NCBI RefSeq assembly: GCF_000255115.2 | Contig: NC_018068.1 | Coordinates: 2,885,977 to 2,949,976, forward strand | DNA from: Desulfosporosinus acidiphilus SJ4 | Lineage (GTDB): Bacteria; Bacillota; Desulfitobacteriia; Desulfitobacteriales; Desulfitobacteriaceae | Length of the DNA: 64,000 bases | Direction of reading: 5' to 3' | Part shown: positions 44,483 to 53,816 of the stretch, piece after piece | How the letters are laid out: each line of letters opens with the position of its first letter | How positions within the stretch are numbered: position 1 is the first letter of the stretch | Translations under genes and position numbers: made by a program | Notes under the pieces: generated by a model | What the model saw: the letters and a program-made list of their open reading frames with translations, nothing else | The model's database searches: none | What the model was told of the DNA's origin: nothing

Positions 44483-45883
44483 TCAGTCAGCATTAACCTT
44501 CGAAGTCTTATTTAGGGCACTATGTTTATACCCATACATGAAATAAATTATAAAACCAATGAATAACCAGACGACAAAACGAATCCATGTAGCCCCAGGT
44601 AATTTAAACATAAGGAATAAAGAGAATAGAGCAGCTAATGCTGGAACGACAGGTACACCCGGACACCGGAAGGCACGGGGCAAATCGGGCTGGGATTTGC
44701 GAAGGACAATAACAGCAATTGAAACAAAGACAAACGCAGACATAGTCCCGATGTTGACCATTTCCGCCAGTATATCGATGGGGGTTAATCCCGCAACAAT
44801 AGCCACAATAATACCGGTTAACCAAGTACTTTTGTTAGGTGTTTTATGTTTTGGATGGGTCTCACTAAAGATTTTTGGGAGCAAACCATCCCGAGACATT
44901 GCATAAAAAACCCGAGTTTGCCCATAGAGCATAACTAACAGTACTGTGGTGATACCTCCAAGCGCACCTATCGAAATAATACCTGCAGCCCAATTTTGAT
45001 GGATTAACTGCAACGCTAAAGCAATCGGAGCTGAGACATTCAATTTTGTATAAGACACGGCACCGGTCAAAATGGCCGTTACGATGATATACAAAACCGT
45101 ACAAACTATCAAAGAAGCAATAATTCCGCGTGGTAAATCTTTCTGAGGATTTTTCACCTCTTCAGCAGCAGTTGAAACTGCATCAAATCCAATATAGGCA
45201 AAGAAGACAATCGCTGCACCCCGGAATACTCCGTTCCAGCCATAAGGCATAAAAGGATGCCAGTTAGCAGGCTTAACATAAAATATGGCTACGACAATAA
45301 AAACTAAAACAGCAAAAAGTTTGACAGCAACGATGATGTTGTTAACTCTAGTACTCTCTTTAACACCAAGGGACAAAAGCCAGGTAATCAAAAGAGCAAT
45401 GACTAGGGCAGGTATGTTTATTAAACCTCCTGATCCGGCAGACAAAGTACCCCATGCAGGGAGATTAACACCCAAACCTTCAAGGAGTTTAACAAAATAT
45501 CCTGACCAGCCAATGGCTACTGTACTGCAGGCCAGAGCATATTCCAGCATTAGATCCCAGCCGATAATCCATGCAAAAAGCTCACCGAGAGCAGCATAAC
45601 TGTACGTATAGGCACTGCCAGCCACCGGTACCATTGAGGCAAATTCCGCGTAAACCAGAGCTGCAAAAGCACAGGCTATTCCGGAAAAAACAAAAGATAA
45701 CACCAAGGCCGGACCCGCATATTGTGCCGCAGCAACACCTGTTAAAACAAAAATACCTGTTCCAATAATAGCACCAATACCCAAAGCTGTTAGATCTAGT
45801 GCTCCTAACGCTTTTTTGAGGCCACTTTTTTGTTGTGACTCTAATATAAGTTCTTGAATTGATTTTTTCCTAAGTAAATTCAT
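44483..45883 (-). CDS. APC-family amino acid permease (cationic amino acid transporter-like)
   Basis: 466-residue membrane protein with about twelve to fourteen helices. The first helix motif GIGAIIGTGIFVLTGVAAA and the third-helix EFASMVPVAGSAYTYSYAALGE fit the YfnA/CAT-type APC transporters. FAYIGFDAVSTAAEEVKNPQKDLPRGI is a further signature. It likely imports or exchanges an amino acid; specificity is unknown. AAAGGAGC precedes the ATG. Single gene with its own terminator. Confidence 0.9.
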   Translation of the reverse strand: MNLLRKKSIQELILESQQKSGLKKALGALDLTALGIGAIIGTGIFVLTGVAAAQYAGPALVLSFVFSGIACAFAALVYAEFASMVPVAGSAYTYSYAALGELFAWIIGWDLMLEYALACSTVAIGWSGYFVKLLEGLGVNLPAWGTLSAGSGGLINIPALVIALLITWLLSLGVKESTRVNNIIVAVKLFAVLVFIVVAIFYVKPANWHPFMPYGWNGVFRGAAIVFFAYIGFDAVSTAAEEVKNPQKDLPRGIIASLIVCTVLYIIVTAILTGAVSYTKLNVSAPIALALQLIHQNWAAGIISIGALGGITTVLLVMLYGQTRVFYAMSRDGLLPKIFSETHPKHKTPNKSTWLTGIIVAIVAGLTPIDILAEMVNIGTMSAFVFVSIAVIVLRKSQPDLPRAFRCPGVPVVPALAALFSLFLMFKLPGATWIRFVVWLFIGFIIYFMYGYKHSALNKTSKVNAD

Positions 45884-46177
45884 TAAATCAGATAGCTCCT
45901 TTCTTAGTTACAATTATTTCGCAAATTATTTCTTTGATTATTGGTGCCTATAACCGGGAATAGTCGCCTCCTTCCGCATTAATAAGTTTACTCTTTTTAT
46001 TTTTAAAAATAAATATTATTTAATTTATTTTTATATAAAATTTAAATTTACGATTTCATTTTTATACGCATGCGGCAAAGAATATCATATAAAATTGCTA
46101 AATTGTTTGCATTATTATATAAAAGATATCAGTAAATTTATTAAAATAAACAAATATTGGTATGATGTGGAATTATA
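45884..46177. other. AT-rich intergenic region
   Basis: Upstream region of the permease, extremely AT-rich around 46010-46150. No gene, RNA or known riboswitch core was seen in 45884-46308. Confidence 0.4.
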
Positions 46178-46203
46178 ACAGAGGTTTTTAGCAAAACCTC
46201 TGT
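46178..46203. terminator. Terminator-like hairpin after the 192-aa hypothetical gene
   Basis: ACAGAGGTTTT/AAAACCTCTGT perfect stem with a four-base loop. It lies about 105 bases after the stop of the 46309-46887 gene; it lacks a long T-run. Confidence 0.5.
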
Positions 46204-46308
46204 ACTTTATTTCTAAATCGTTTAGTACACAATAACTTATTATTTATTATCAGCTGTTTGTTTGTCATGGGTGGTTTACGCTATAATTTAGCATTAGCCT
46301 TTTTCGAA

Positions 46309-46887
46309 CTAAAAATTCCTATCAATTCGTAGATTTTCTTCAGAAGTATTAAACCCGGCTATTTTCCAGGTTCCTTTCTCACTTTTTACGGACAAAGTAT
46401 ACTTCGTGCTAAAAGGAGTACCTTTACTTATACTGTTTTTCTTATGGTTTTTTTTGTTTAGTTCTTTAAAAAATTTATCTTCCGCACTTGTTACACATGT
46501 TATTACGTTACACACCACCTCGGCTTCGTCCCGCTCCTCGCTTATAGAAATCGAAAGAAACTCACAATCTTCAAACTTAGATTTTACTTTATTTTCAGTA
46601 AGGAAGTTTATGGTATTTTGCTCATCGTTGTTCTTGATGAGCTCAACTAGATGGTCTACCGTATAAAGATAATACTCTGCCCTGCCGTCTAAACATTCGT
46701 AATCGCGATGGGTTAATGCTTCGGCAAATTTTACGGCTAACTCTTTTAGTGCTTGTACAACTTCTGTATCACCTATCTTAGTCACAGTCCCGCTTTCTTC
46801 CGGACTGGAGTTGCTATTAACTGCCCCATCCGGAACAGGTAAAGATCCTTCGATGACCGTCAAGACTTTTTTTAAGATATTTTTCAT
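46309..46887 (-). CDS. Hypothetical protein (192 aa)
   Basis: Starts MKNILKKVLTVIEGSLPVPDG at an ATG after GGGAGGAGAAGC. It looks cytoplasmic. The C-terminal two thirds (about 60-190) is an alpha plus beta region with a helix KFAEALTHRDYECLDGRAEYY followed by strands (EDCEFLSISISEER, EAEVVCNVITCVTS, KYTLSVKSEKGTWKIAGF), a pattern reminiscent of NTF2/SnoaL-like folds. I do not recognise a family and assign no function. It follows the MPQQ-repeat gene on the same strand. Confidence 0.65.
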   Translation of the reverse strand: MKNILKKVLTVIEGSLPVPDGAVNSNSSPEESGTVTKIGDTEVVQALKELAVKFAEALTHRDYECLDGRAEYYLYTVDHLVELIKNNDEQNTINFLTENKVKSKFEDCEFLSISISEERDEAEVVCNVITCVTSAEDKFFKELNKKNHKKNSISKGTPFSTKYTLSVKSEKGTWKIAGFNTSEENLRIDRNF

Positions 46888-47084
46888 TGCTTCTCCTCCC
46901 TTCACAGTATTCATTTTAATCGTACATAGTTATCTTATGAAGCAGAGGAGAACTAGGAAACTTGGGCTTATGGATACAAGAAGGCTATCATACTCCCACT
47001 TAAGGGCGAAAAATAGCCTTAATGCTTCCACAATCCAATTCCAAACTATTTCCACCCACTGGGAGACCTGATAAGAGTTAATTA

Positions 47085-47678
47085 TTATTTCTTTTTAGAA
47101 AAAAAATTACTTAAAAATGCTTTTATGCCGCCTTTTTTGGGTTGTTCCCAAGCAGGCTGATTAGGCATTTGACCCCCATACCCTTGATTCGTCATCGGAT
47201 ACGGATACCCCTGAGTTGGATAGCCCTGCGGTGGATATCCTTGGAGCTGTGGTATTTGCTGTTGCGGCATTTGCTGAGGCATCTGTTGAGGCATCTGTTG
47301 AGGCATCTGTTGAGGCATCTGCTGCATTGGCTGTATCTGTTGCTTCTGAAAGCCCTGCGGTGGATAACCAGGTGCCATATAGCCTTGCCCGCCAACGTTT
47401 TGAGGACCAGATCCCCAATTTGTATTTCCGCCCATCATTCCGGCACCGGGCATTGTTCCTGGCTGACTCCCTCCGAAGTTGTTCATTTGGGAATATCCGG
47501 GCGGCATAAACAACCCTCCCGGAGCTCCAAAACTTGGCATCAGCTTTTGAAGCCCCCGACCCAATTGGGGAGGCCTAGCGAATTGTCCTGAAATATTCGG
47601 CACTTGAAAGCCTGGATTTCCTTGAGGCATCGTTTGCGCTTGTTGATTGCCAAATATATTCAATTTACCCAACGGCAT
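47085..47678 (-). CDS. Pro/Gln/Met-rich repeat protein (197 aa)
   Basis: Begins MPLGKLNIFGNQQAQTMPQ at an ATG preceded by AAGGTG; the longer frame to 47756 has no ribosome site. The body is low-complexity Gly/Pro/Gln/Met with a run of MPQQ repeats, then GYPPQGYPTQGYPYP, and a short basic end (KKGGIKAFLSNFFSKKK). There is no signal peptide. Composition resembles spore-coat or morphogenetic Gly-Tyr-Pro-rich proteins, but that is only a resemblance. Confidence 0.6.
   Translation of the reverse strand: MPLGKLNIFGNQQAQTMPQGNPGFQVPNISGQFARPPQLGRGLQKLMPSFGAPGGLFMPPGYSQMNNFGGSQPGTMPGAGMMGGNTNWGSGPQNVGGQGYMAPGYPPQGFQKQQIQPMQQMPQQMPQQMPQQMPQQMPQQQIPQLQGYPPQGYPTQGYPYPMTNQGYGGQMPNQPAWEQPKKGGIKAFLSNFFSKKK
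47259..47330. repeat. 12-bp tandem repeat within the MPQQ protein gene
   Basis: CTGTTGAGGCAT units are arrayed in tandem, three perfect and two or more near-perfect, encoding MPQQ repeats on the minus strand. Being a multiple of three, unit gain or loss would keep the frame, so length may vary between strains. Confidence 0.8.
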
Positions 47679-47813
47679 TGATGATTCACCTTCATTCATC
47701 TTATTCTGGTAATATATGCTATAATACAAGATATTCAAGTCAAAAGCGTTTGCCACAATTTATTATTAGAGTGACTGGAAGGCATTCTCATATTCGCCAG
47801 CCAATCATTAAAT

Positions 47814-47849
47814 AAAGGCGTTGTCACTGTACTAAATGACAACGCCTTT
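47814..47849. terminator. Hairpin AAAGGCGTTGTCA, copy 1
   Basis: Perfect 13-bp stem AAAGGCGTTGTCA/TGACAACGCCTTT with a ten-base loop, located after the Cys-cluster gene stop (47886). The very same stem occurs at 60633-60663. Confidence 0.75.
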
Positions 47850-47885
47850 GGTGAAAGCGGCAGCAAATTCTAATGTGGGACATTT

Positions 47886-48611
47886 TTAGATATTGAGCGT
47901 TTTTAAGCGTTCAGTTCCAAGAGAAAGCAGATTAAAACCAAATTTCATTAATGCAACATCACCATCATTCTGTTTCATCTCGTCTATCATTTCCTCGGTT
48001 AAATTCATTTCCTCGAGCAATAAGGCAGCGTTATTGGATAAATAATTTCTAAAGTTATCCAGATCATAACACGCCATAAAGAAAAGATTAGTAATCTTTT
48101 CATCAGTTTCGTGATCACCTGTAAGTTTTAGATAATTGGGAATTTCGCTAAACCCCTGCTCCATTTCATCATAAATCTCTAGGCCTTGATCATGAAGCCA
48201 TTCTTTGATTGTCTGTGTTTTTTTCTCATTCAATCCATGACAGCGGGAACTTTCGAATATAAAAGAATATTTTCCTCTCCCCAGCATGTCCACTGGCGCT
48301 ATACGACAAGACCAGGGCCTTTCTCTGTAAACCCGACACCCCTTTGGCGTAATAAAGGGACATTTCAGGTCATCCTCTTCTGACATCTTAATTTGTACAA
48401 CAGAAAAGCCGGTTTGCATATTTACCTTTAGTGTGTATTTTTCCAGAAATTCTTCTGAAGAAATACCCAGCAAATTTTTCATGCGCAGAACATCGTAAGG
48501 AGTCAGGTAAATATTAATATCACGACAACACTTTTTGAAACAATCCAGCCCATCATGGCACTGAAAGCTAAACTCACTGTCTTTATCCAGAACTAAGCGA
48601 CGATGATCCAT
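47886..48611 (-). CDS. YkgJ-type cysteine-cluster protein
   Basis: 241 residues of the YkgJ/CxxCxxCC-type putative metal-chelating family. Cysteines lie in CHDGLDCFKKCC near residue 14 and in CPFITPKGCRVYRERPWSCR near residue 80, the pattern thought to bind Zn or Fe. The C-terminal half is helical. AAGGGGGATAAAG precedes the ATG. It lies 35 bases after the C39-like gene and probably forms an operon with it. Confidence 0.85.
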   Translation of the reverse strand: MDHRRLVLDKDSEFSFQCHDGLDCFKKCCRDINIYLTPYDVLRMKNLLGISSEEFLEKYTLKVNMQTGFSVVQIKMSEEDDLKCPFITPKGCRVYRERPWSCRIAPVDMLGRGKYSFIFESSRCHGLNEKKTQTIKEWLHDQGLEIYDEMEQGFSEIPNYLKLTGDHETDEKITNLFFMACYDLDNFRNYLSNNAALLLEEMNLTEEMIDEMKQNDGDVALMKFGFNLLSLGTERLKTLNI

Positions 48612-48646
48612 CTTTATCCCCCTTAAATCTCTTCAATATTGATAAC

Positions 48647-49291
48647 TCATTGCTGATGAACGTAATCAAAACTAACAAATCCGCCACCTAGTTTTGTGGT
48701 GAGAAACCATTGAACTAAATCAATTTGTTTTATATGCCCTCCGTCCAATATTCTCAGAAGTGCTCTGCTGCCATCTGCTGAGTATTCTAGTGAAATAACT
48801 GTTACCCAGTGCCAAGAGTCTAAACGTTTTTCCTCACCATTGTCCAAATTCAGAAAGGCAACCGGTGTATCATTGGCCAATGCTTTATCCAAAAATATTA
48901 AGAGATCTTGAAACTGCGGGCGGGATGATCGACTTTTAGATATATTGAAAACCTCAAGTTTTATTTCCTGAGCCATCGCCTCAGCATAATTCCGGACATC
49001 CTCGTAGAGCAGCTCTGTTGAGGGGATACCTCTTAGGGTTGGCTTAACAAACTGATAGATCTCTTCCATTAATGACAAGGCCCCGCTCTTTAACCAAAGG
49101 TGATCAGAGAAACCCGAACTGCTGCGGGTCTTGAGATAGTATATAATATTTGTTACCGCGGTGGGGCCGCATCCCGCTCGACGCTGCCAGCTTGTGGGGT
49201 ACCATTCCTGATCACAGCCATAAAATGTAGTTTGAGTATCTTCATCCTTTATTTTAAAAATAGTTTCGTTTTTTATTGTTCTTTTTATCAT
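48647..49291 (-). CDS. C39-like peptidase-fold protein
   Basis: 214 residues. The N-terminal region DQEWYPTSWQRRAGCGPTAVTNIIYYL holds the Cys of a papain-like C39_2 site (in RRAGCGPTA). A likely His lies in RLDSWHWVTVISLEY, and LDGGHIKQIDLVQWF follows. There is no signal peptide. It may cleave a double-glycine-type peptide or be a non-exported relative; function unknown. The ATG at 49291 follows AGGGGTGAGAAACTT; the frame extends to 49321 without a site. Confidence 0.7.
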   Translation of the reverse strand: MIKRTIKNETIFKIKDEDTQTTFYGCDQEWYPTSWQRRAGCGPTAVTNIIYYLKTRSSSGFSDHLWLKSGALSLMEEIYQFVKPTLRGIPSTELLYEDVRNYAEAMAQEIKLEVFNISKSRSSRPQFQDLLIFLDKALANDTPVAFLNLDNGEEKRLDSWHWVTVISLEYSADGSRALLRILDGGHIKQIDLVQWFLTTKLGGGFVSFDYVHQQ

Positions 49292-49390
49292 AAGTTTCTC
49301 ACCCCTCAATTCTTTCCACATAGGCTCTCTACTTTCCTTCTTTAACTAGGTAATCCCATGAATTACCAGAAATAATCACTACTTTTTCCA

Positions 49391-50692
49391 TTATTCGTTC
49401 GCAAAAAATACAACACGACGCGCACCCAGATAACGAGCAGACCAGTATGAATTTGTTATATTGTCAAAACAAACGCCATAAGCCTCAGAATCAATCATAA
49501 TATTGTTGCCGATATAAATACCTACATGAGATGCACCCGATTCGTAAGTGCTGAAAAAAACAAGATCACCTGGTTTTAGATCCGATTCAGGAATCCCAAT
49601 GCCTTCTTGATACTGATCTTCAGAAACACGATTTAATTTTACTCCAAAATTTCCATAAACGTACTGAACAAAACCCGAACAATCAAAACCGGGAGCAGGA
49701 GAAGTTCCTCCCCAAACATAAGGAGTTCCTAAATACTGTTCGGCGTATGCCAGTATAGACTGAAAATTAGCAGAAACAGGTACTAACTGTTTAATTTTGG
49801 TACTTAAAACCCCGGACTCCGTGGGATTTATACCTGCTTCACGCCCAGCTTCAACAAGCGAGCTTTCTAAGGATTGTTCTTGTGTCAATTGTTCAATATT
49901 AGATTGGACCTTAAATGAGGAAAGAATGGTTGCTTTCTCTTGAGAATTAACTTGGCCAAGAAGATTTTGCTGAGTTGCTAAGAGCTGTTGTTGTGTTTGC
50001 TGCAATTTCTCCTTTTCCTGGATCGAAGATTTAACAGAAGCCATTTTCGCATTAATTTGTGTCTGCTGTTTGGTAATACTAGTATTGGAAATAGAAATTG
50101 CATGATTTAGATGTTGATAATCATTAACTACATAAGAAATATACTCCCAGCGATCAAGGAAATCCGACATACTTGTTGAATCGAATAGTACTTCCATAAA
50201 CGGAAGAAAACCTCCTTGCTCATTTCCGCTTTGATAGAATGTATTTAATATATCTCCTAGTTTATCACTATCTTCTTGACGTTGTTTTTGAAGTTGTGTT
50301 TGCTTAGTTTGTAAGTCCTTAAGTTGTGTTTGTTGAGCTTCTAAAGAAGCTTGATCACTCGCTATGCCGTCATTTATTGTCTGAAGGGATTGCTGTAATG
50401 ATAAAATTTTAACGTCAAGCGTAAGTTCCTGCTCAGTTTGAGTATTAAAGTCATTGTTTAGCCCTTGTTCTTGCGCTATATATTGTTGCAATGTTTTCTC
50501 AGTGTTATCGTTTTGGTTCTGGATGACAGTATTGTCCTGAGATTGAGAACTATTGGTTTCGGAGCTGTTAGGAGAGTTTATTTGTATTTGTATTTGTGTT
50601 TGGGGTTGTGTTTCTGCCCGAGCCTCTAAAGGCATGCTAAATATGCAAATAATACAAATACATATTATATATATATTCCGTTTATCAAACAT
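49391..50692 (-). CDS. Secreted NlpC/P60 peptidoglycan endopeptidase with coiled coil
   Basis: 433 residues. A signal peptide (IYIICICIICIFSMPLEARA) is followed by a Gln/Asn/Ser-rich stretch and a long coiled coil (about 60-270, rich in QTQLKDLQTKQTQLQKQ-type heptads). The C-terminal NlpC/P60 domain (about 310-433) has Cys in PGFDCSGFVQYVYG and His in GASHVGIYIGN. This is the CwlO-like domain order of enzymes that cut D-Glu-meso-DAP bonds during wall growth. AGAGGAACGGAA precedes the ATG. Confidence 0.92.
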   Translation of the reverse strand: MFDKRNIYIICICIICIFSMPLEARAETQPQTQIQIQINSPNSSETNSSQSQDNTVIQNQNDNTEKTLQQYIAQEQGLNNDFNTQTEQELTLDVKILSLQQSLQTINDGIASDQASLEAQQTQLKDLQTKQTQLQKQRQEDSDKLGDILNTFYQSGNEQGGFLPFMEVLFDSTSMSDFLDRWEYISYVVNDYQHLNHAISISNTSITKQQTQINAKMASVKSSIQEKEKLQQTQQQLLATQQNLLGQVNSQEKATILSSFKVQSNIEQLTQEQSLESSLVEAGREAGINPTESGVLSTKIKQLVPVSANFQSILAYAEQYLGTPYVWGGTSPAPGFDCSGFVQYVYGNFGVKLNRVSEDQYQEGIGIPESDLKPGDLVFFSTYESGASHVGIYIGNNIMIDSEAYGVCFDNITNSYWSARYLGARRVVFFANE

Positions 50693-50903
50693 TTCCGTTC
50701 CTCTTTTTTTAAAAATACTATATTTAATAAGTCATTCGCTAAACTCATTTAAGTTCCTTTATAGTAATTGTTAAGTTTATCTCAAGGTATTTTCTAATTT
50801 ATAACTCTATTGGATATAAAAACACAAACGGTTATTATTGCAAATATCAACTAGGGACAAGCACCTTATTTATTGCTTGTTTTAAATATTATGCCAGGCA
50901 AGT

Positions 50904-50939
50904 ACAAACAGCCTTATCGAAAACGATAAGGCTGTTTGT
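50904..50939. terminator. Perfect 16-bp stem-loop terminator
   Basis: ACAAACAGCCTTATCG/CGATAAGGCTGTTTGT with loop AAAA, 33 bases after the stop of the GGDEF gene. Confidence 0.8.
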
Positions 50940-50971
50940 CTAAGGACAATTAATCTTTATATCGAAGCACT

Positions 50972-52009
50972 TCAGGATTCAACTCTGTTTCTCCCGTTGC
51001 TTTTGGCTATATAAAGCTTATGATCGGCACATTCTATTAGTTTCTCAGCATTTATCTTTGGTGCGCGGGGAGAAGGTTTGATACTGCACACACCAAAACT
51101 AGCGGTAATTTTTATAAGATGTTTTCCACAGGCTATGGCCTCGTTTTCAATGGTACTTCTCATGCGTTCCGCTATTTCTTTCGCCTTTTCAACTCCGGCA
51201 CCAGGCAGGCAGATAAGGAACTCCTCTCCTCCGAACCTTGAAATCCAATCACTTTCTCGTTGAATACATCCTGAAAGAATATCTGCAAAAGATTTTAAAA
51301 TATGGTCCCCTGTTACATGGCCATAGGAATCATTGACTTTTTTAAAAAAATCAATATCTGCAATAATAATGGATAAACTTTGTTCTGAGAGAGAAGCACT
51401 GATAATGTCTACCGGCAACTTTTGATTAATATAACGTCTGTTATAAGTCCCAGTCAACGTGTCCTTCAAGGCTAAATTACTCATTCTGTCAATCAACTCG
51501 TAGATTTCCGGACAATTATCGTTCTCATTAGCTATATTTTCGGTGGTATTCTTCAATAATTCATAAATATTATTAAATTCCCCATTAGCAGCTTGATCAA
51601 CTGAACTACTTATAACTTTGACTTGGTTGCGAATAAAGTCCTTCAACTCTTCGTCTCTAAGCATCATAATGATCATACCTGCAGCAATTCTTGCCACAGG
51701 CGGCACAATTTCCAGTGGTCCGGCAATTCCAAATGTGCCAATTTTGACGCCTTCAGCCTCAATGGCAATGTTGACCCCCTCTTTAACATGACTGTTAGAA
51801 GCTTCTGCCTCTTGAGCGGTAATAACAGCATAATCTCTGTTTGAATTTAGAATTTGGCAGCTTCCGATATGTTTTTGTCCTATCCGGGCTTTCTCGGAAT
51901 CAGCTATGATAGTTCCCGTACTATCACAAACTATTACATCAAATCCACTTTGAACATGGATTAATTCGACAATCTTTTGAGCAACAACCTTACTGAGCTT
52001 AATTGTCAT
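50972..52009 (-). CDS. Diguanylate cyclase with diacid-recognition sensor domain
   Basis: 345 residues, no membrane segment. Residues 1-135 carry the diacid-recognition domain (SGFDVIVCDSTGTIIADSEKAR, RIGQKHIGS) found also on the chemoreceptor at 4911-5768. Residues about 180-345 form a GGDEF domain with the active site in SRFGGEEFLICLPG and a start LTGTYNRRYIN. No clear RxxD inhibitory site is visible at the usual spot. It would make cyclic di-GMP in response to a cytoplasmic ligand. AAAAGGGGAG lies upstream of the ATG. Confidence 0.9.
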   Translation of the reverse strand: MTIKLSKVVAQKIVELIHVQSGFDVIVCDSTGTIIADSEKARIGQKHIGSCQILNSNRDYAVITAQEAEASNSHVKEGVNIAIEAEGVKIGTFGIAGPLEIVPPVARIAAGMIIMMLRDEELKDFIRNQVKVISSSVDQAANGEFNNIYELLKNTTENIANENDNCPEIYELIDRMSNLALKDTLTGTYNRRYINQKLPVDIISASLSEQSLSIIIADIDFFKKVNDSYGHVTGDHILKSFADILSGCIQRESDWISRFGGEEFLICLPGAGVEKAKEIAERMRSTIENEAIACGKHLIKITASFGVCSIKPSPRAPKINAEKLIECADHKLYIAKSNGRNRVES

Positions 52010-52091
52010 AATTTAAATTGAACTCCCCTTTTTATCTTTTAGCGAAATCTTAAATGATATCCAAGTAAATTAGTGAGGTTTATGGGTGCAC

Positions 52092-52145
52092 TTAATTTAC
52101 TTAATTTACTTAATTTACTTAATTTACTTAATTTACTCAATTTAA
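52092..52145. repeat. 9-bp tandem repeat upstream of the GGDEF gene
   Basis: TTAATTTAC is repeated about six times head to tail, the last copy with one change, about 90-135 bases before the GGDEF start. It lies in the probable promoter region, so copy number could affect expression. Confidence 0.85.
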
Positions 52146-52259
52146 ACTTATTAATCAATCGATAAAACTCATTTTTTACGTTTAGGAATATTCTTCGTTA
52201 ATTTGAAAATTATACTTATAGAGAAAAAGCTTGCAAAACTTCTTCTCGCTGGAACTCAC

Positions 52260-53537
52260 TTAATATCTGAAGAAAAAGGAGAACGAACGTTTGATTACAG
52301 GCAGCAAGGGACGTGAGATACGCAGCAACGAATTGCGCCAAGCTCTTTCACGGACCTGTTTCGAATAAGTAAATGAGGCGTTCATCTTACTTATGGATTC
52401 ATAAGAAGATGAGTTAGCAGCCATTTCCAGAATAAACTCAACTCCCTTCTCAGCTGAATCACCGTTAAAACTTTGAGTTGCTGCTTGACTCATATGCTGA
52501 ATCTTCTCTGGATTAGCAATTAGATCATTCAAGATATCGGTCAACTGTTTTTTTGTATAAGCAACCCTGCCAGCCCCGATATCAGAAACAAATCTGGCAT
52601 TATTTTCTTCCTGGCCAGGTATAGGCTTAAAAATCAGCAAAGGAAGACGTTTGGTCAAAGCTTCAGATACTATAAGCCCGCCTGCCTTGGTAATTATGAT
52701 ATTTGAGGCAGACATTAGCTCATCAACATTGTCTATAAACTTAAATCTAACCACGGGATTGCGTGCTTCCTTCACGATATTATCTAGAGATTGATACAGT
52801 TTGTGGTCATTGCCGCAAACAACTATAGCCTGAACCGGTGCCTCAACCTTTAAAATTAGCTTACAAATCCATTTTGCCTTTTCGAGAACACCACATGCGC
52901 CGCACATAACCAAAAACGTTAAACGATCTTCATCTAACCCCAAATTTCTCAGGACATCTTTTCTATCGAGAGAACGTTCGAACTTCCGCATTACGGGGAT
53001 CCCCGATATTCGAATGCGATTGGGTTCTATCCCACGAGCTATGAAACCCTCTGAAACCTTCGGGCAGCCTACGATATAGCCATCAACCCCTCGATGAATC
53101 CATTGACTATGAATCGTATAATCAGTAACAACTGCAGTCACCGGTACATTTAATTCACCCTTCATTCTTAACTGTGATAATACGCCGGTAACTGTTGGAA
53201 ATGTGCAAACAATTACGTCGGGTTTTACCATTTCAATATAAGCAGCAAGCTGACTGCGCCCGAAAGAGTTTAGAAAACGTTGAAAGAGGGAATCTTCCGC
53301 TATTTCTTGTGTTTGTTTGTAAAACATCCCCCATAGTTTAGGTGCCCTCTTCATCATTGTTATGTACAATTTACAAAGGAAATAATTGAGATACTTGTTA
53401 AACTTACCCACAGAGTCTTCATGAATTATTTCTACAGATGGTTGGAAACTTTTTATTGACTCAATAAGCGCTTCAGCCGCCTTAACATGACCGGCTCCAA
53501 AAGTGGCTGAAAATATGAGCAATCTAATTGGTTTCAA
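52260..53537 (-). CDS. MGDG synthase/UgtP-like glycosyltransferase
   Basis: 425 residues, GT28-type. The N-terminal MGDG-synthase domain begins LLIFSATFGAGHVKAAEALIES, and the C-terminal GT28 part has VRFKFIDNVDELMSASNIIITKAGGLIVSEAL with the UDP-sugar-binding region. Such enzymes add glucose or galactose to diacylglycerol. The last 50 residues form an extra basic tail (SLLRISRPLLPVIKRSF) that could bind the membrane. Translation begins at TTG 53537 after GGAGGGTATCAA. It is divergent from the gtrA-sqdB cluster. Confidence 0.85.
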   Translation of the reverse strand: MKPIRLLIFSATFGAGHVKAAEALIESIKSFQPSVEIIHEDSVGKFNKYLNYFLCKLYITMMKRAPKLWGMFYKQTQEIAEDSLFQRFLNSFGRSQLAAYIEMVKPDVIVCTFPTVTGVLSQLRMKGELNVPVTAVVTDYTIHSQWIHRGVDGYIVGCPKVSEGFIARGIEPNRIRISGIPVMRKFERSLDRKDVLRNLGLDEDRLTFLVMCGACGVLEKAKWICKLILKVEAPVQAIVVCGNDHKLYQSLDNIVKEARNPVVRFKFIDNVDELMSASNIIITKAGGLIVSEALTKRLPLLIFKPIPGQEENNARFVSDIGAGRVAYTKKQLTDILNDLIANPEKIQHMSQAATQSFNGDSAEKGVEFILEMAANSSSYESISKMNASFTYSKQVRERAWRNSLLRISRPLLPVIKRSFSFFFRY

Positions 53538-53816
53538 TTGATACCCTCCATATAAATAAGTCTAGTTTGAAATTTATTTTACTTCTCCACAGGCAACTAA
53601 AATTTATACGCCTCATGAGACAAAATCACTATGGAAAATTCGATATTATTCCTGTGAAATCCTCTTGAAAAAAGGAATAAATTAAGTCAAAAAGTCTAAA
53701 CCTTTTCTAAAAATATTGAAGCCATTTTATTAGAACTAAAATCTTAACAATTATTTAAAAAATAATTAATAGTTTTCTAAGAATTGAAGTTTATTGTTAT
53801 TATGGAGGTGAAACGA

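Noticed and set aside
47259-47330. CRISPR array
   Set aside because: Units are 12 bp, contiguous, without spacers, and lie in a coding frame.
47142-47591. Leu/His/Arg repeat frame (149 codons) opposite the MPQQ gene
   Set aside because: It is simply the antisense reading of the 12-bp repeats; no ribosome site.
52092-52145. Replication-origin iterons
   Set aside because: No DnaA boxes or rep gene nearby; a promoter-region microsatellite is simpler.
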